A DNA stretch of 64,000 bases, taken from the NCBI GenBank assembly GCA_963693285.1, contig OY848925.1, positions 2,334,932-2,398,931 on the forward strand, given 5' to 3'. Made by a program: the position numbers and the translations under genes. Shown one piece after another: positions 53,764 through 64,000 of the stretch. The notes under the pieces were generated by a model. The model made no database searches, was not told where the DNA came from, and saw nothing but the letters and a program-made list of their open reading frames with translations. Origin of the DNA: Xestospongia muta (lineage: Eukaryota > Porifera > Demospongiae > Haplosclerida > Petrosiidae). Position 1 is the stretch's first letter, and each line of letters begins with the position of its first letter.

Positions 53764-53845
53764 GACGAGGTGGCCGAGTGGTTAAGGCGATGGACTGCTA
53801 ATCCATTGTGCTCTGCACGCGTGGGTTCGAATCCCACCCTCGTCG
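53764..53845 (+). tRNA. tRNA-Ser (anticodon GCU)
   Basis: An 82-nt cloverleaf. The acceptor stem GACGAGG pairs with CCTCGTC and the discriminator is G. The D arm GCCGAGTGGTTAAGGC also carries the internal A box. The anticodon stem ATGGA/TCCAT has loop CTGCTAA, with anticodon GCT at 53797-53799. A long class II variable arm (TGTGCTCTGCACGC) and the T arm GTGGG-TTCGAAT-CCCAC follow. No intron is present. It reads Ser AGC/AGU codons. A T6 Pol III terminator follows directly, and the ATG of UFSP1 is 21 bp downstream on the same strand. Confidence 0.98.
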
Positions 53846-53851
53846 TTTTTT
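53846..53851 (+). terminator. Pol III T-run terminator
   Basis: Six T residues immediately after the tRNA, with a further T5 at 53853-53857. This is the typical RNA polymerase III stop. Confidence 0.85.
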
Positions 53852-53866
53852 GTTTTTGCTTCAACG

Positions 53867-54743
53867 ATGACCAGTCTTTTGGATATGGTGAACAGCTCCC
53901 ATTTACAAGATGGCTACGTAGAGTATACAATAATTGGCAATTCAGGTGCTAAATTTTATCATTATTGCTGTGATGGAGAAAGTGATTCAGTAATTGTCCT
54001 CCTTTAATGGCATTGTACAGTTTTCCTAATTAACCACATAGGGTTGGGGTTGTGGCTACCGAACATTACAATCCCTTTGCTCATGGGTTGTGTCAAACAA
54101 CCATTGTGGTAACTCGGTAGTGCCATCATTGCGAGAGATCCAACGTGTGTTAGTGGAAGTAAATGACAAACCCCAGTCTTTTGTTGGTTCTAATGAATGG
54201 ATTGGCTGCTTTGAAGCCAGTGTTATCATTGATCATTTATACAAAGTAAGCTCTTGTACCTTATCCATAGGAGAAGTTAAATTATAATGACTTTTAAATG
54301 TTAATGACATAAGAATTACAGGTATCTTGCAAGTTAATACACATAGCTAGTGGTAATGATGTTATTAAGATTTTATCCCAATTGAAGGCCCACTTCCAAA
54401 CAGTTGGTTCACCAGTTATGATAGGCAAGTTAAAGAGAGTCACATAATACAGTTTATCATAATATCAGGTGGTAATATTGACTGTGGATCAAAAACTCTC
54501 CTTGGAGTAGCACAATCTACAACCATAGGAACATATCAATGGAAAGTACTTGTTGCTGTGAGTAAAAAGCCTATGTATTCAGTCCAATGTGACATTATTG
54601 CCTTGTGTTTATAGGATCCTCATTATATGGGACAGGATACTATTCCTGATATCATGAAGTGTGGTGCTTTATGTTGGCATGATTTAGGAATTTTTGATGA
54701 CCTATCATTTTATAACTTCTGCCTGCCTTTACAATATTCTTAA
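53867..54743 (+). CDS. UFSP1: UFSP1-like UFM1-specific protease
   Basis: Five exons (53867-53989, 54042-54245, 54322-54424, 54469-54557, 54615-54743) total 648 nt, giving 215 residues. The catalytic Cys45 lies in GWGCGYRTLQSLCSW. FVGSNEWIGCFEAS is the UFSP1/2 substrate-side signature. PVMIGG (split by an intron), LLGVAQ, the catalytic Asp-His in ADPHYMG (near 174-176) and the C-terminal SFYNFCL complete the C78 peptidase fold. The short length and SFYNxCL end favour UFSP1 over UFSP2. The enzyme matures UFM1 and removes it from targets. Intron 3 starts with GC (ATAG|gcaagt), a GC-AG intron. The start codon is 21 bp past the tRNA, so the 5' UTR is either very short or overlaps the tRNA gene. 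Confidence 0.93.
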
Positions 54744-54810
54744 GTTTTAAGTAAAGATTTCTGTAAGCAAGTTTATTTTTTATTTTGTGAAAAATACTGT
54801 GCAGATAAGA

Positions 54811-57134
54811 TCATTCATGAAGATTGTCAGTATCAGTTGGATTCACTTCAGTTTGTGTGATCTGAGAAGACACTCCATACCCTAGACCAGCTCCTTTAGT
54901 TAAATGAGTCATGACGCGAGATGTCTCATACTGTGATTCTAAATTACGCAGTAAAGTTGTACCCTTATGAGTTGTTTCATCTGCTGTTTTAGTTTCAGAT
55001 GATGTACTCTTTATTCCCATGAGACGTCTAAACTTAGATTGTGTCTCTCCACCAACATCACCTTCAAATGAAGCAGATTCCCAGTTATTCCATGATTGAT
55101 CAGTCTAGACAAGTGAAAATAGGATTCCTGATAAAATGAGGAAATTAGAAGTTAACAATAGCAACATAATTTTAAAAGTAGCATAACAGCATTAAAGACA
55201 TTACTAAGAATGATATTTTATTATAAGGAAATCAGGATATCAATAGGCTCAGTACAATCTGGTAATACTTATTGTTTGTGATGTACATCATTGGTATTGT
55301 GTTGTTGCAAAGGTCAAATTGATGTAAAATGGTATACACATATGTAGGTCCTAGCACACTTGACATGGAAAGACTACAGCCCACATAATTATTACTATAT
55401 TTAAATGACTGATTATTATATCAACTAGAAAATTTTAAAGCTATAGAGAACTGTCTTTAAGTCTTGAAAATCCTATTCAGTGTACACAATATAAGTGATA
55501 ATTTTTATAAAGGCATGTATTTTACCTTTTTACTTTTGCTCCATAAAAGTTTTCTCTTGTCCAGTGTTGACTGGAATTGTTTAGGATTAACAGCACCTGG
55601 ATTAAGATAACTTGGAAGTGTAAGTTGTTCTGAACTTTGATTTGGTGTTAGAACTTTCTCTGATTTTTGCTTAGAATCTATATAATAAGCAACACCCCAT
55701 TAATATGATGGTATTTAACATAATACTGTATACCAGGAAATTTTCAAGGTGGAAAATGTTTAAAAAGTTTTTGGGACACTTGTGAATTTTACTTTTCATA
55801 AATTGTATTGCTATTCACATACCACACCTATTAACCAATAATTAACGAATGTTATTTTTATAAAATGGCTTATATTTGTGAAAGTATAAAATATATTCTT
55901 CCTTGAAAATTTTCCAGTATACAGTAATAAAGCATGTACCCTGACAATTACATGTATTATCAAAACAAAATGAGGCTGATATTCATACCTTGACTTCTCT
56001 GTTGACTGGAATCACTGGATGATGTTTCCTTTCTGTACGCATCTAATTAATTATAACAATAACTTTCAGTTCTTTGTCTAACCAACCTTGTGTCTTATCA
56101 GACGACCTCCTGCGTTTGTCACTAAATGAAAAACATATATCATATATGTGAAGAAACCTTGTCTTGCAACATTGGTATCTTTTACGTGTATAAGATCTAC
56201 ATTACAGGCAGAGAACCCTTCCTTACCTACTGTGATAAGAATGTCTAGATTTAGTGTGAGGTGAGCGTGATCGATGACGTCGATGAGATGGTGACCTATC
56301 TCGTCTATGTCCTGACCTTTTATTAGAAGAGTGTGTGTGATGTCTTGATTGACCTAGATATTATAGCGATCAGATTAGTACTATAACTATTACAAGTATA
56401 AAAAATACTACTGATTATTAATAGCATAGGTTTGTCACATTAATTATGAATTTAGAGGGTTTGTCAAAGTTAGAGTATTAATGGATTATAATTTCATTGA
56501 CAAGTTAAGTTGCTTTGAAAGACAAAAACACTATGGCAGAAGAAATAACTTACATGTTAGCATTCTACATGTAGACAACAAAGGATTAATGAATTGACAT
56601 TATAACCTCATTTTCACACTGGGTCTAAATGCTTGGAGTTAACTAAACACAGGAACATTAAATTAAGTAGATACGGTATATACAATTACACAGTTTCTTT
56701 TTTACCTAAAGTATCCACCCATCTTTTATCTTTTGAATTTTAATACAATTGTAACTGTATGCTTGCACTCTGTGCTATCTTACATTTACTGCTGTTAATT
56801 TAACTGTACAATATCATTATGTGACATTCTTACTGTTACCATATTGATCTCTTTTTCTTGGAGAAGTTGGACAATCATTCTTCCGTCTTTGCTTATCTCC
56901 ATGGTCACTTTCACTTGTAATTGTGGTTGTTTTTTCATTGTTCTTGTTGTCCTGGTCTTTCCTGACAGGCGAGTTGATAGGTTTAGGTTGACTTTCCTGT
57001 TCTCTGTCAGTAGAAGAGTCTGCCTTTTCACCTTGATTAATTGCATGTATCTCCTAGATAAATATAGTGCAACAACACAATAACAATGAAGTTACCTCAT
57101 CATCAGAAGGAGAATACTCCCTTAAAGCATCCAT
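54811..57134 (-). CDS. RSRC2: RSRC2-like arginine/serine-rich protein
   Basis: A multi-exon gene starting MDALREYSPSDDE. Its N-terminal half is charged (KADSSTDREQESQPK), followed by an RS/RH-rich exon (GHRRDRSPSHRRHRSRSP). The C-terminal small-acidic-protein-like domain has LPSYLNPGAVNPKQF, KRKLLWSKSKK, a Trp-rich stretch (SWNNWESASF) and SKFRRLMGIKS. It ends with LLRNLESQYETSR and THLTKGAGLGYGVSS. Human RSRC2 has the same order PSYxNPxAVNPxxF, LMGIK, QYExxRxxTH and GLG. RS proteins act in the nucleus, and an RNA-processing role is likely but not shown. The RS part is shorter than in vertebrates. It shares a 95-bp promoter gap with the RNF19-like gene. Confidence 0.9.
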
Positions 57135-57229
57135 GATGTGAAACTTAATCTTTCTAATTAATAGACGTGCCTTAAATTGGGTGGGGTCGAAATTTTGAAA
57201 TAATTTTGTCTAGTCACTGGAAGCTTAGT
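57135..57229. promoter_or_regulatory. Bidirectional promoter, RSRC2 / RNF19-like
   Basis: 95 bp between divergent ATGs. An in-frame TTG at 57206 precedes the RNF19-like ATG but is not a plausible start. Confidence 0.55.
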
Positions 57230-60200
57230 ATGGAGTATGACCAATCTGTGGAAGGAGGGATATGCTCTGTTTGTATCCAGTATGCAGAAGATTTTGTGAA
57301 ATTTTCTGGATGTGGCCACTCCTTTTGTAAGTCCTGTATACAGATCCATTTTGAAACAATTCTCAAAGGAGCTCGTAACAAAGTTACATGCCTACAATGT
57401 TCAACTGAAGTAACTCAAAGTGAAGTTAGAACGTTTCTTCCTCCAGTACTATATGAAAAATACTTAGAGCACTCTCTTCAAAGATACTTAGTTCTTCAAC
57501 CAAACATTCGTCACTGTATAGCACCAGATTGTTCGTTTGTTTATATACTAGATTTGCCATCAAGCTGTTCTGATAATCATTTTATTTGCCAAAGAGAAGG
57601 ATGTGGAGTAGAATTCTGTTATCAGTGTAAGAATACTTGGCATGAGGGCATTAGTTGTGATGAAGCAAAAAAGCAGTATCAACAGAATGGTGTAGGGGTA
57701 AGTAATAATATGATATGTGCATGTTAGCGTTATCACTGGGTGTGGTTTTATCATGAATTGTTTCATAATTTTCAGTATTAATTTAAAAGTGGGTGTGTAT
57801 TAAGTAATTTAATAAAGACTGCATGTATAGCTATTTTTTTAAGAAGAGCAGTTCACAATTCTGTCCACATGTCGAAATAGTGTGGGAGTTCATTTGTAGA
57901 TTAGCTATGATCAATAACTACAATCACCAATAAGTAGCCAAGATATGTTGGACAAAACATTTTTCCGATAATCTTGTCAATAAATGACAAAATATTCATA
58001 TTTTATATTTTTTCTTTCTTGGTGGCTTGCTATAATTTGCAGACTCTAATATTATTCATGATTTTACACAATTTACCAGCTTTGTGAATGCATTGTCTAC
58101 ATGAGAAAGTCATTACTACCATCCTTGCTACTTTGTTGTGCTGTCATTTAGAATGGTCATACCTATCCCTTAATTTTGATAAATCTGCAGCTGCATAATA
58201 CTACTATCTTAACAATAAAGTTTCACTGTTAATCTCTATTTATATGTCATGAGTTAAAGGATCTGGAGTCCCTACTGACCCAATAATTCCCTTATAGTTG
58301 TATATGTAATTGTAATCAAAGGTATGAGCTTAAAATATGTCTAATATATAAATATATCGTCTTGTTATTAGCTATTGTTAACAATGATGTCATACATATT
58401 ATGTTTAATAAATTATAAATTACAACCACATAATTATGTTAGGGAATTCTCTAATACTGAGGTACACTATTGTTACTAATTGTGATTAATACCACTGCAA
58501 GTTACTAATTATTTTATTAATAGAAACTTGGTCCAAAGGAAACTTTAACAAAAGAACAAATGAAATCATTGAATATCAAGTGCTGCCCTCGTTGTGGAAC
58601 TGTGGCTGAAAAAGTGGATGATGGAAGTTGTAATCACGTACATTGTAATGTTTGTGATTTAGAATTTTGCTGGCTTTGTTTATGTCCAAGTTCAGAATTG
58701 CATTTTTTGAGGTAAAGAATTTGCCATATTTAATAATTGTACTGTTACGTGTTCTAAGTTTTCCTATTATCTAGCATTGCTTAGGAAAATAATATTATTT
58801 CAGTTTTGATTTGTAAAATCAGGCCTGTTTAGTTTAGTTTAGTTTTAATTATAATAAAATAGCTAAAATGCTATAAGTTTTAGTTATAGTTGTACTTACC
58901 GTATTATAGTAATGGTTAGTGTTCCTATGTACAATGTTGTGATGTCATTATGCACACTATCAACTTCTACAGATAGCATCATTCCAAAATATGCTCAATC
59001 CATTATTCATATCACAATTGAGTTTGATGTTCACTAAGATTCTAGTTATACCATAGTCACATGTATAGTAAGATTAGTCTGGTGTTGCTGGCCCTTTGCT
59101 AAGAGAGGAAGAGTCTGGGACAAACACATATAGGACTCATATAATTTACAAAAATCTTACAAGCCACAGAAATACCTCATACACTTGCAAGCTCCTCCTT
59201 TTCACTTAACACCTATTTTATGTGAGTCAATGATGCCTAATAAAGTCCTTGAAGCTGCTTAAAACTCTGCTCTAACGTAGTATATGACATGAGGCAGTGT
59301 GAGGAAGGGTCTAGGGACATGTGCATATAGGACTTACACAGCAGGAATGCGGATGTGGGTATAGAGCATTCTTAGAACTGAGCATGTGTTAAGAGAGTGA
59401 AAATGTAAAATGGCTGCTGTGATATGTGGTGGTTGTGGAGACCTTTCAAGTAGAAACACACACTGTCTTTTACTAACTAGCTCTTAGTGAAGGTTTAGTA
59501 ACACTAGGCTATATATATTAAGACTACATGAAATTATCTTAATTATTTTTGTTAAAAGTTTACTAAATTTAAAAGCCTTTACTATAACACTTTGACAATT
59601 TATAAACAACTCCCTTTGATGTTAATAAAGGCCACCATACACGGTGCAACATTGTTGCATGCAACATGTTGTGTGCGACATGTTGCATGGTGTATGATTA
59701 AAAGAAGTGTTGCATGCAACATGTTGCGTGCAACAATGTTGTACTGGGTATGTTTATAAACATTAGATATTTTATACCTCATTAACATCAATGGGAGTTA
59801 TCATCACACTTGGGTTGGGCTCATAGTATGACTGGGTGGTACTTGAGGTGTGAAATAATATTGTATATTTTATAATGCATAAATAATATACAATAAGATT
59901 TATACACTTGTCCCTGTGGATTTTAAGCCAGGACCACTAAACTCTTGAGCATATGATCCACTATCAGTATAGTATACCCTTACATGTATTAAAGTGTAAT
60001 TTAAAGTCAGACTTCAAATCTTTACATTAAAGCATGTGTACTATTGACTATGTGCATCATACACTGAAGAGTTTAGCAGTCCCAGTTAAGGTCTAGGGAT
60101 AAGTACATAAATCTAATTATTATGCAGTGATTATTTCTTATTTACTTCATTCCTTGGTTTATAGCTGTCCCAGTATGTACACTAAGTGAGTCATAAGGCC

Positions 60201-63200
60201 ATGTGGCCTTATGACTCACTTAGTGTATATGATAGGGTTTTGTAAATGGCATGTGGCCTTGTGGCTTAGTGCACATGCTGAGGTGGTTGTAAACCAAGTA
60301 ATGAAGATAAGGTGGCAAGATCAAGGCTGCCTAATACAATAACCATTGTTAAATTGGTTAGACAATGTGTTAGACATTTCTATATAGTAGAAACAAAGTA
60401 CTTGCACTTTGTCTTTTTACCCTATTTCCTATAGAAACATTCAACCCATTGTCTAACCTATATTTAGTAAAAGACAACTAAAGCAACACTGTGGTTTCAT
60501 CATTATCCAAGTTAGACCAGGTCATGCAAGAGCTTCAACAAGGCAGCCATATAAAAGTCTATTAATCTTCAAGTGTAACCAATATGCATTGTAATGTAAA
60601 AGACTGAGATTATTGGCTGGCTAAATGTTAAACTAAAGTCATTATTTCATATTTCCTTCATTCTTGGTTTTACAACCACTCTAGCAATATGTTCATATTT
60701 ATTAGGCCATAAAGTCACATGGTCATGAAGCCACATCACTTATTGCAATAGTCATTGTCTAAATTAGTTAGATAAGTGGGTTGGTGGAAAGAGAACACTT
60801 GAACTTTGCCCTCCTGCTTTATCTCTTCCAACCCATTTGGTCAACTCAGTCCTTCTTGTCCACCAACTAATAAAAGGATCTACCTGAATAGATTGTAGTT
60901 GTCATCAGACACTAGTTTGATAGTAACAGCAACTAGTGATCCCAGCCTACATGTTTGCTTCTTTTCCATGAACATTTGCTTCAAATGTATTGGTTTATAT
61001 AATTATATATCTCATATGAAACAACTTAGAGTAAGACTATGAAGTCACACTCTCATTATCATGAGTAATGTCATTAACTTACATTACATGATATTTCGTC
61101 ATGGTATATTTCACTGAGTAATGTAAATAACTTCAATTATATGGCATTACCTCTTGGTATATTATACTGAATTCCATATTTCATAGTTGTTAGTTCTCTG
61201 TAAGCATAGAATACAGGAGGACAAAGACCCAATGTACATTTATTTCACAAAGTTTATGTACCATCACTGGCTTATGAGTTCACACTAATGTAGTTCATTA
61301 GCTAACAATAGAATTTAGTTGCTTGTGAACAAATTAAAAACATTACTTTGATTACTATAAGCCAGTTAACTTCTCTTGGCATCTTGGCAAGTATAGACAC
61401 ATGTTTGCAAACTTTCTAATTTAACATTCTTTTAAGAAATTGTGATACAGTGTTTAATGTAAACAATTCAAAGACATTACATCTAATTACAATCACTACA
61501 TACTTTTAGTGATTTTAGAGCCATTTCTTTGTAGTCCTACAGGTTGTCCAATGTACGGACATCGAAGATGGTCCTGGTGGAAAAGATGGAGCTGTCGTTT
61601 GTCGTTGTGGTTTGGAGCTCCCCTTTTGCTATTGTTGATTTCTTTCATTGTCTTTATTGTTTGTATATTTGCTATACCCATTCTTACTGGATACTTGGTA
61701 TGTGTATAAAGGGTTATGTCAACTTCTAAAATGTCTAAGCCTGAAAATGTCAATTGTCTATGTGCCAAAATGTCAATGTGTACTAAAATGAGAATCAATC
61801 TTATGGACGTTGATTATGTAACTATGACACACACTATAGACTTTATTCTGTGTCAGGTTTTTAATATGTTATGATTTTAAAACTGTGCCTAGAAATTACT
61901 ATATGTTACTTATTCTTAATTGGTCAACTAAAGACTAATGAAATTAGTGCTATACAGGAATGATAGTGATGCTACATTGTTGATATGCAATTTCTTAAAT
62001 GAATGTACATTATACAGTAGATGGAGGAAGAATTCATGTATACTAAGTGTAGTAATAGATGACAGAATTCTTTATAATAGATATCACTAGAACAAAAGGA
62101 GCCAATTCATTAGTCTTAGAGCATAATTATTGTGATGGCTATACTATATTCCAAGATTCATTGAAAGATTAGACTTTTATAACTACAACTAATATGACAC
62201 TACCAAATCTAATCTAGCCAGATCCTGGAGACTGATACAAAAATTGTGCTCAGTTAGCTGAGGAACCAGGTTTGGTCAGCCGTTCAAGACTCTACAATAT
62301 CCATACTCTTTCCTAGAACATTAGAGTGCACTAAACTTTGTATTCAGTTGGCTAAGAAGCTAAGTCTGACCAGTTAAGGCTACAATTTGTGTTAGTTCAC
62401 AAACAAATGCGTTAAGCACACATTTTGACAAGTTGACATTTTGGGAGTTTACATTATGGGAATTGACACTAGGGCAATTGACATAATGGTACTAATTTTG
62501 TGTAGACACTGTGCAATAATAATATCTTAATGAGTACTATACTATTGGGCTAGTATAATATCATGCAAAGATAATACTGGATAAGGTGACTTGATAAGAC
62601 CATTTGTGATCTTGTGTGATCAAACAATCATACATGGTCTCTTGCAAAGCCTCACTCAGCTATCCATTATGAAGATCTCTCATGATCTTGGTGATTATAC
62701 CTATAAGGATGAGGTGCTGTTTGTAAACTATTATACATTACCAACTTTATTGGTAAAGTTAAACATATAGACCCTAAACCTTAAACTCTAAATAGACATA
62801 CCTAAACTTATATGTGCATATGTAGTACTCACTGCTTAGGATGTCACTAATGGCATACCATAGTTTACAAACAATGCTTCATATTTACCATCATGCAATG
62901 TCTTGCTAGACCATATCAAGTCTCAAACATGATCTCATGATCTTGCCTATGATAAGATCAACCAGCATTAAACAATCTTGACAGACCTTGTAAATACTTG
63001 GCAAAAACCTTTAGATCTTACTAGATATCCCATAAGCAAAATATTACCAAAAGGACATGTATTAATTGATGTATTAAAACATGAGATACCAAGGTCCTCA
63101 ATATTAGATATTGTAGAAATAATTCTATTGTTTACGATAGGTCTTCACAGCTGATAGTTTAAGAAGACGAAGCAGGTGTTGTCAATTAACTGGTACAATA

Positions 63201-63368
63201 ATTGCAGTGTTAGTTTCCAGTCTCTTATCACCTATAGTGTCATTACTTTTGGCTCTCATTGTTATTCCTATTGGATTATTTTATGTGTATATTTTTGTTC
63301 CAATTCATTTGCTTCGGACATATACCAGGAGGATACCAGATCAAAGAGGCCGTGTACCTATAGTATGA
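57230..63368 (+). CDS. RNF19: RNF19-like RBR E3 ubiquitin ligase with two membrane helices
   Basis: Four exons (57230-57697, 58524-58711, 61535-61697, 63141-63368) total 1047 nt, giving 348 residues. RING1 is CSVCIQYAEDF through CGHSFCKSC. The IBR has HCIAPDCS and GCGVEFCYQC. RING2 is CCPRCGTVAEKVDDGSCNH and EFCWLCL, with the ubiquitin-accepting Cys in DGSCNH. LHFLSPTGCPMYGHRRW then matches the segment that follows RING2 in RNF19A/B. Two hydrophobic segments complete it (LSLWFGAPLLLLLISFIVFI and LVSSLLSPIVSLLLALIVIP). RBR ligases form a Cys-ubiquitin intermediate, and RNF19 acts at ER membranes. The long Ser-rich cytosolic tail of vertebrate RNF19 is absent. Introns 2 and 3 (2.8 and 1.4 kb) hold fold-back and TIR elements. 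Confidence 0.92.
59608..59799. mobile_element. 192-bp fold-back MITE
   Basis: Outer ends AACTCCCTTTGATGTTAAT and the complement of ATTAACATCAATGGGAGTT form terminal inverted repeats of about 23 bp. Inside, 59647-59671 and 59717-59741 form a second 25-bp inverted repeat with one mismatch. No coding capacity. It lies in RNF19-like intron 2. Confidence 0.75.
60178..60227. repeat. Perfect palindrome with 24-bp arms
   Basis: Arms 60178-60201 and 60204-60227 are exact reverse complements around a 2-nt TG loop. Each arm contains TGAGTCA/TGACTCA. It is intronic, and no terminator or transposon context is evident. A diverged half-copy (GGCATGTGGCCTTGTGGCTTA) follows at 60248. Confidence 0.93.
61714..62486. 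mobile_element. Putative TIR element with subterminal repeats
   Basis: The left end carries TTATGTCAACTTC and copies of AAAATGTCAA. The right end carries the inverted set (AGTTGACATTTTGGG, CAATTGACATAA). The ends are inverted repeats of about 70 bp made of roughly 20-bp subunits. No transposase is seen. It lies in the last intron of the RNF19-like gene. Confidence 0.5.
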
Positions 63369-63542
63369 TATGTACAGATTTTTTTAATAACAACTCTATT
63401 ATTCATGAACAATAATAAATTTTATTGGCAATACACATATCCTGTGGTTAATAACTTAATAATAACAATTGTTACACCTGCTGTTTACTTGACAAGTCTG
63501 CATTCGCCGCATACTCCAGTCTCTTGAGGGCAAGAGTGCAAC

Positions 63543-63874
63543 ATGTAAGTTTCTGTCTATTGTAAGTACCATTGTGATATCTTGTTTCAGGGCGTACTCT
63601 GGTGATCCTGACATTGACGCTCAGTGGAAAAAGATTCAAGAAAAAACTTTCACCCGATGGGTCAACGAACAGTTGAAAGTGCAGAAAGTAGCCGTTAAAA
63701 ATCTGGCAACGGATTTTAGCGATGGTGTACTGTTAATTGTGTTATTGGAAGTGCTGTCTCAAAAAACCATCGGTCGTTATAACAAGAAACCTCGTGTACA
63801 TGCACAGAAAATGGAGAACTTGGAGAAGGTACTAAAGTTTATTCAGAGTGAGGGAATCAAGCTGGTCAATATAG
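63543..63874 (+). CDS. FLN: Filamin, 5' end (first calponin-homology domain), partial
   Basis: The start of a filamin-type actin cross-linker, continuing past the window. Exon 1 ends with AT (63543-63544). The G completing the ATG is the first base of exon 2 (63591), giving MAYSGDPDIDAQWKKIQEKTF split by the intron. The CH1 domain follows: TFTRWVNEQLK, DFSDGVLLIVLLEVLSQK, and LEKVLKFIQSEGIKLVNI up to a donor at 63874. WKKIQxxTFTRWxNExLK is the filamin actin-binding signature. Filamins cross-link cortical actin through paired CH domains and immunoglobulin-like repeats. Alpha-actinin-like proteins share CH1 but differ in this opening. No ATG in exon 2 gives a better start. Confidence 0.88.
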
Positions 63875-64000
63875 GTGAGAGCTGTTGTTTGTGTGCATTT
63901 AAAGTACATATGCCCCATACTGGTGTCCAGGAGCATAATGAAATTATTGTAAAAATGATTCAATAGTCAATTTTAAAAGGATGCATATTAAGCCAAAAAG

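Noticed and set aside
53718..53952. ORFs on both strands across the tRNA
   Set aside because: They are incidental frames through the tRNA-Ser gene and the UFSP1 start.
57206..57229. Extended RNF19-like N-terminus
   Set aside because: The extension starts at TTG; the first ATG in frame is 57230.

Overview
This window is nuclear DNA from an early-branching animal, most likely a demosponge of the Amphimedon type. The sequence shows spliced genes with very short AT-rich introns (often 45-60 bp, GT-AG), a few longer introns filled with mobile DNA, and promoters of about 100 bp shared by divergent genes. The gene set is metazoan: a GALNT, filamin, HECTD1, sepiapterin reductase, sphingosine kinases and augmin. 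Naming the organism is inference from style. No bacterial features, operons or CRISPR arrays were seen.

Layout. 0.4-5.0 kb (+): 3' part of a HECTD1-type HECT ubiquitin ligase. 5.3-6.2 kb (-): ATF3/JDP2/Fos-like bZIP factor. 6.4-11.3 kb (-): HAUS5 augmin subunit. 11.4-12.5 kb (-): TRAPPC6, head to head with AHSA1 (12.6-14.4 kb, +). 14.5-16.6 kb (+): an intronless 684-aa gene with F-box-like and leucine-rich character. 16.6-24.7 kb: an accessory block with two degenerate dCMP deaminase genes in inverted orientation, a decayed hAT-type transposase and a 4.4-kb minisatellite. 25.4-37.5 kb (-): two intact sphingosine kinases in tandem, with relics and a TIR element. 37.7-40.5 kb (-): an unrecognised multi-pass membrane protein. 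41.5-42.2 kb (+): sepiapterin reductase. 42.3-46.1 kb (-): DUF4139 protein. 46.9-51.0 kb (-): GALNT2-like transferase, head to head with a secreted FKBP-CRTAP fusion (51.1-53.7 kb, +). 53.8 kb: tRNA-Ser(GCU), 21 bp before UFSP1 (53.9-54.7 kb, +). 54.8-57.1 kb (-): RSRC2, head to head with an RNF19-like RBR ligase (57.2-63.4 kb, +). 63.5 kb to the end (+): the 5' end of filamin.

Most genes are unrelated housekeeping genes packed closely. The most notable one is the 534-aa gene at 51107-53685. It has a signal peptide, an FKBP prolyl isomerase domain, a CRTAP/leprecan-type region with four CxxxC motifs, and a C-terminal HEEL. In vertebrates the collagen prolyl 3-hydroxylation complex assembles a CRTAP-type scaffold, P3H1 and a separate prolyl isomerase; here scaffold and isomerase are one chain. 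Its exons sum to an exact open frame. Its promoter is shared with a Golgi O-glycosylation gene, so two secretory-pathway genes may be co-expressed.

Gene models were spliced by eye. Frame closure was checked arithmetically for the bZIP gene, both SPHKs, FKBP-CRTAP, UFSP1 and RNF19. Other exon edges are approximate. Family names rest on recalled motifs, not on a search.
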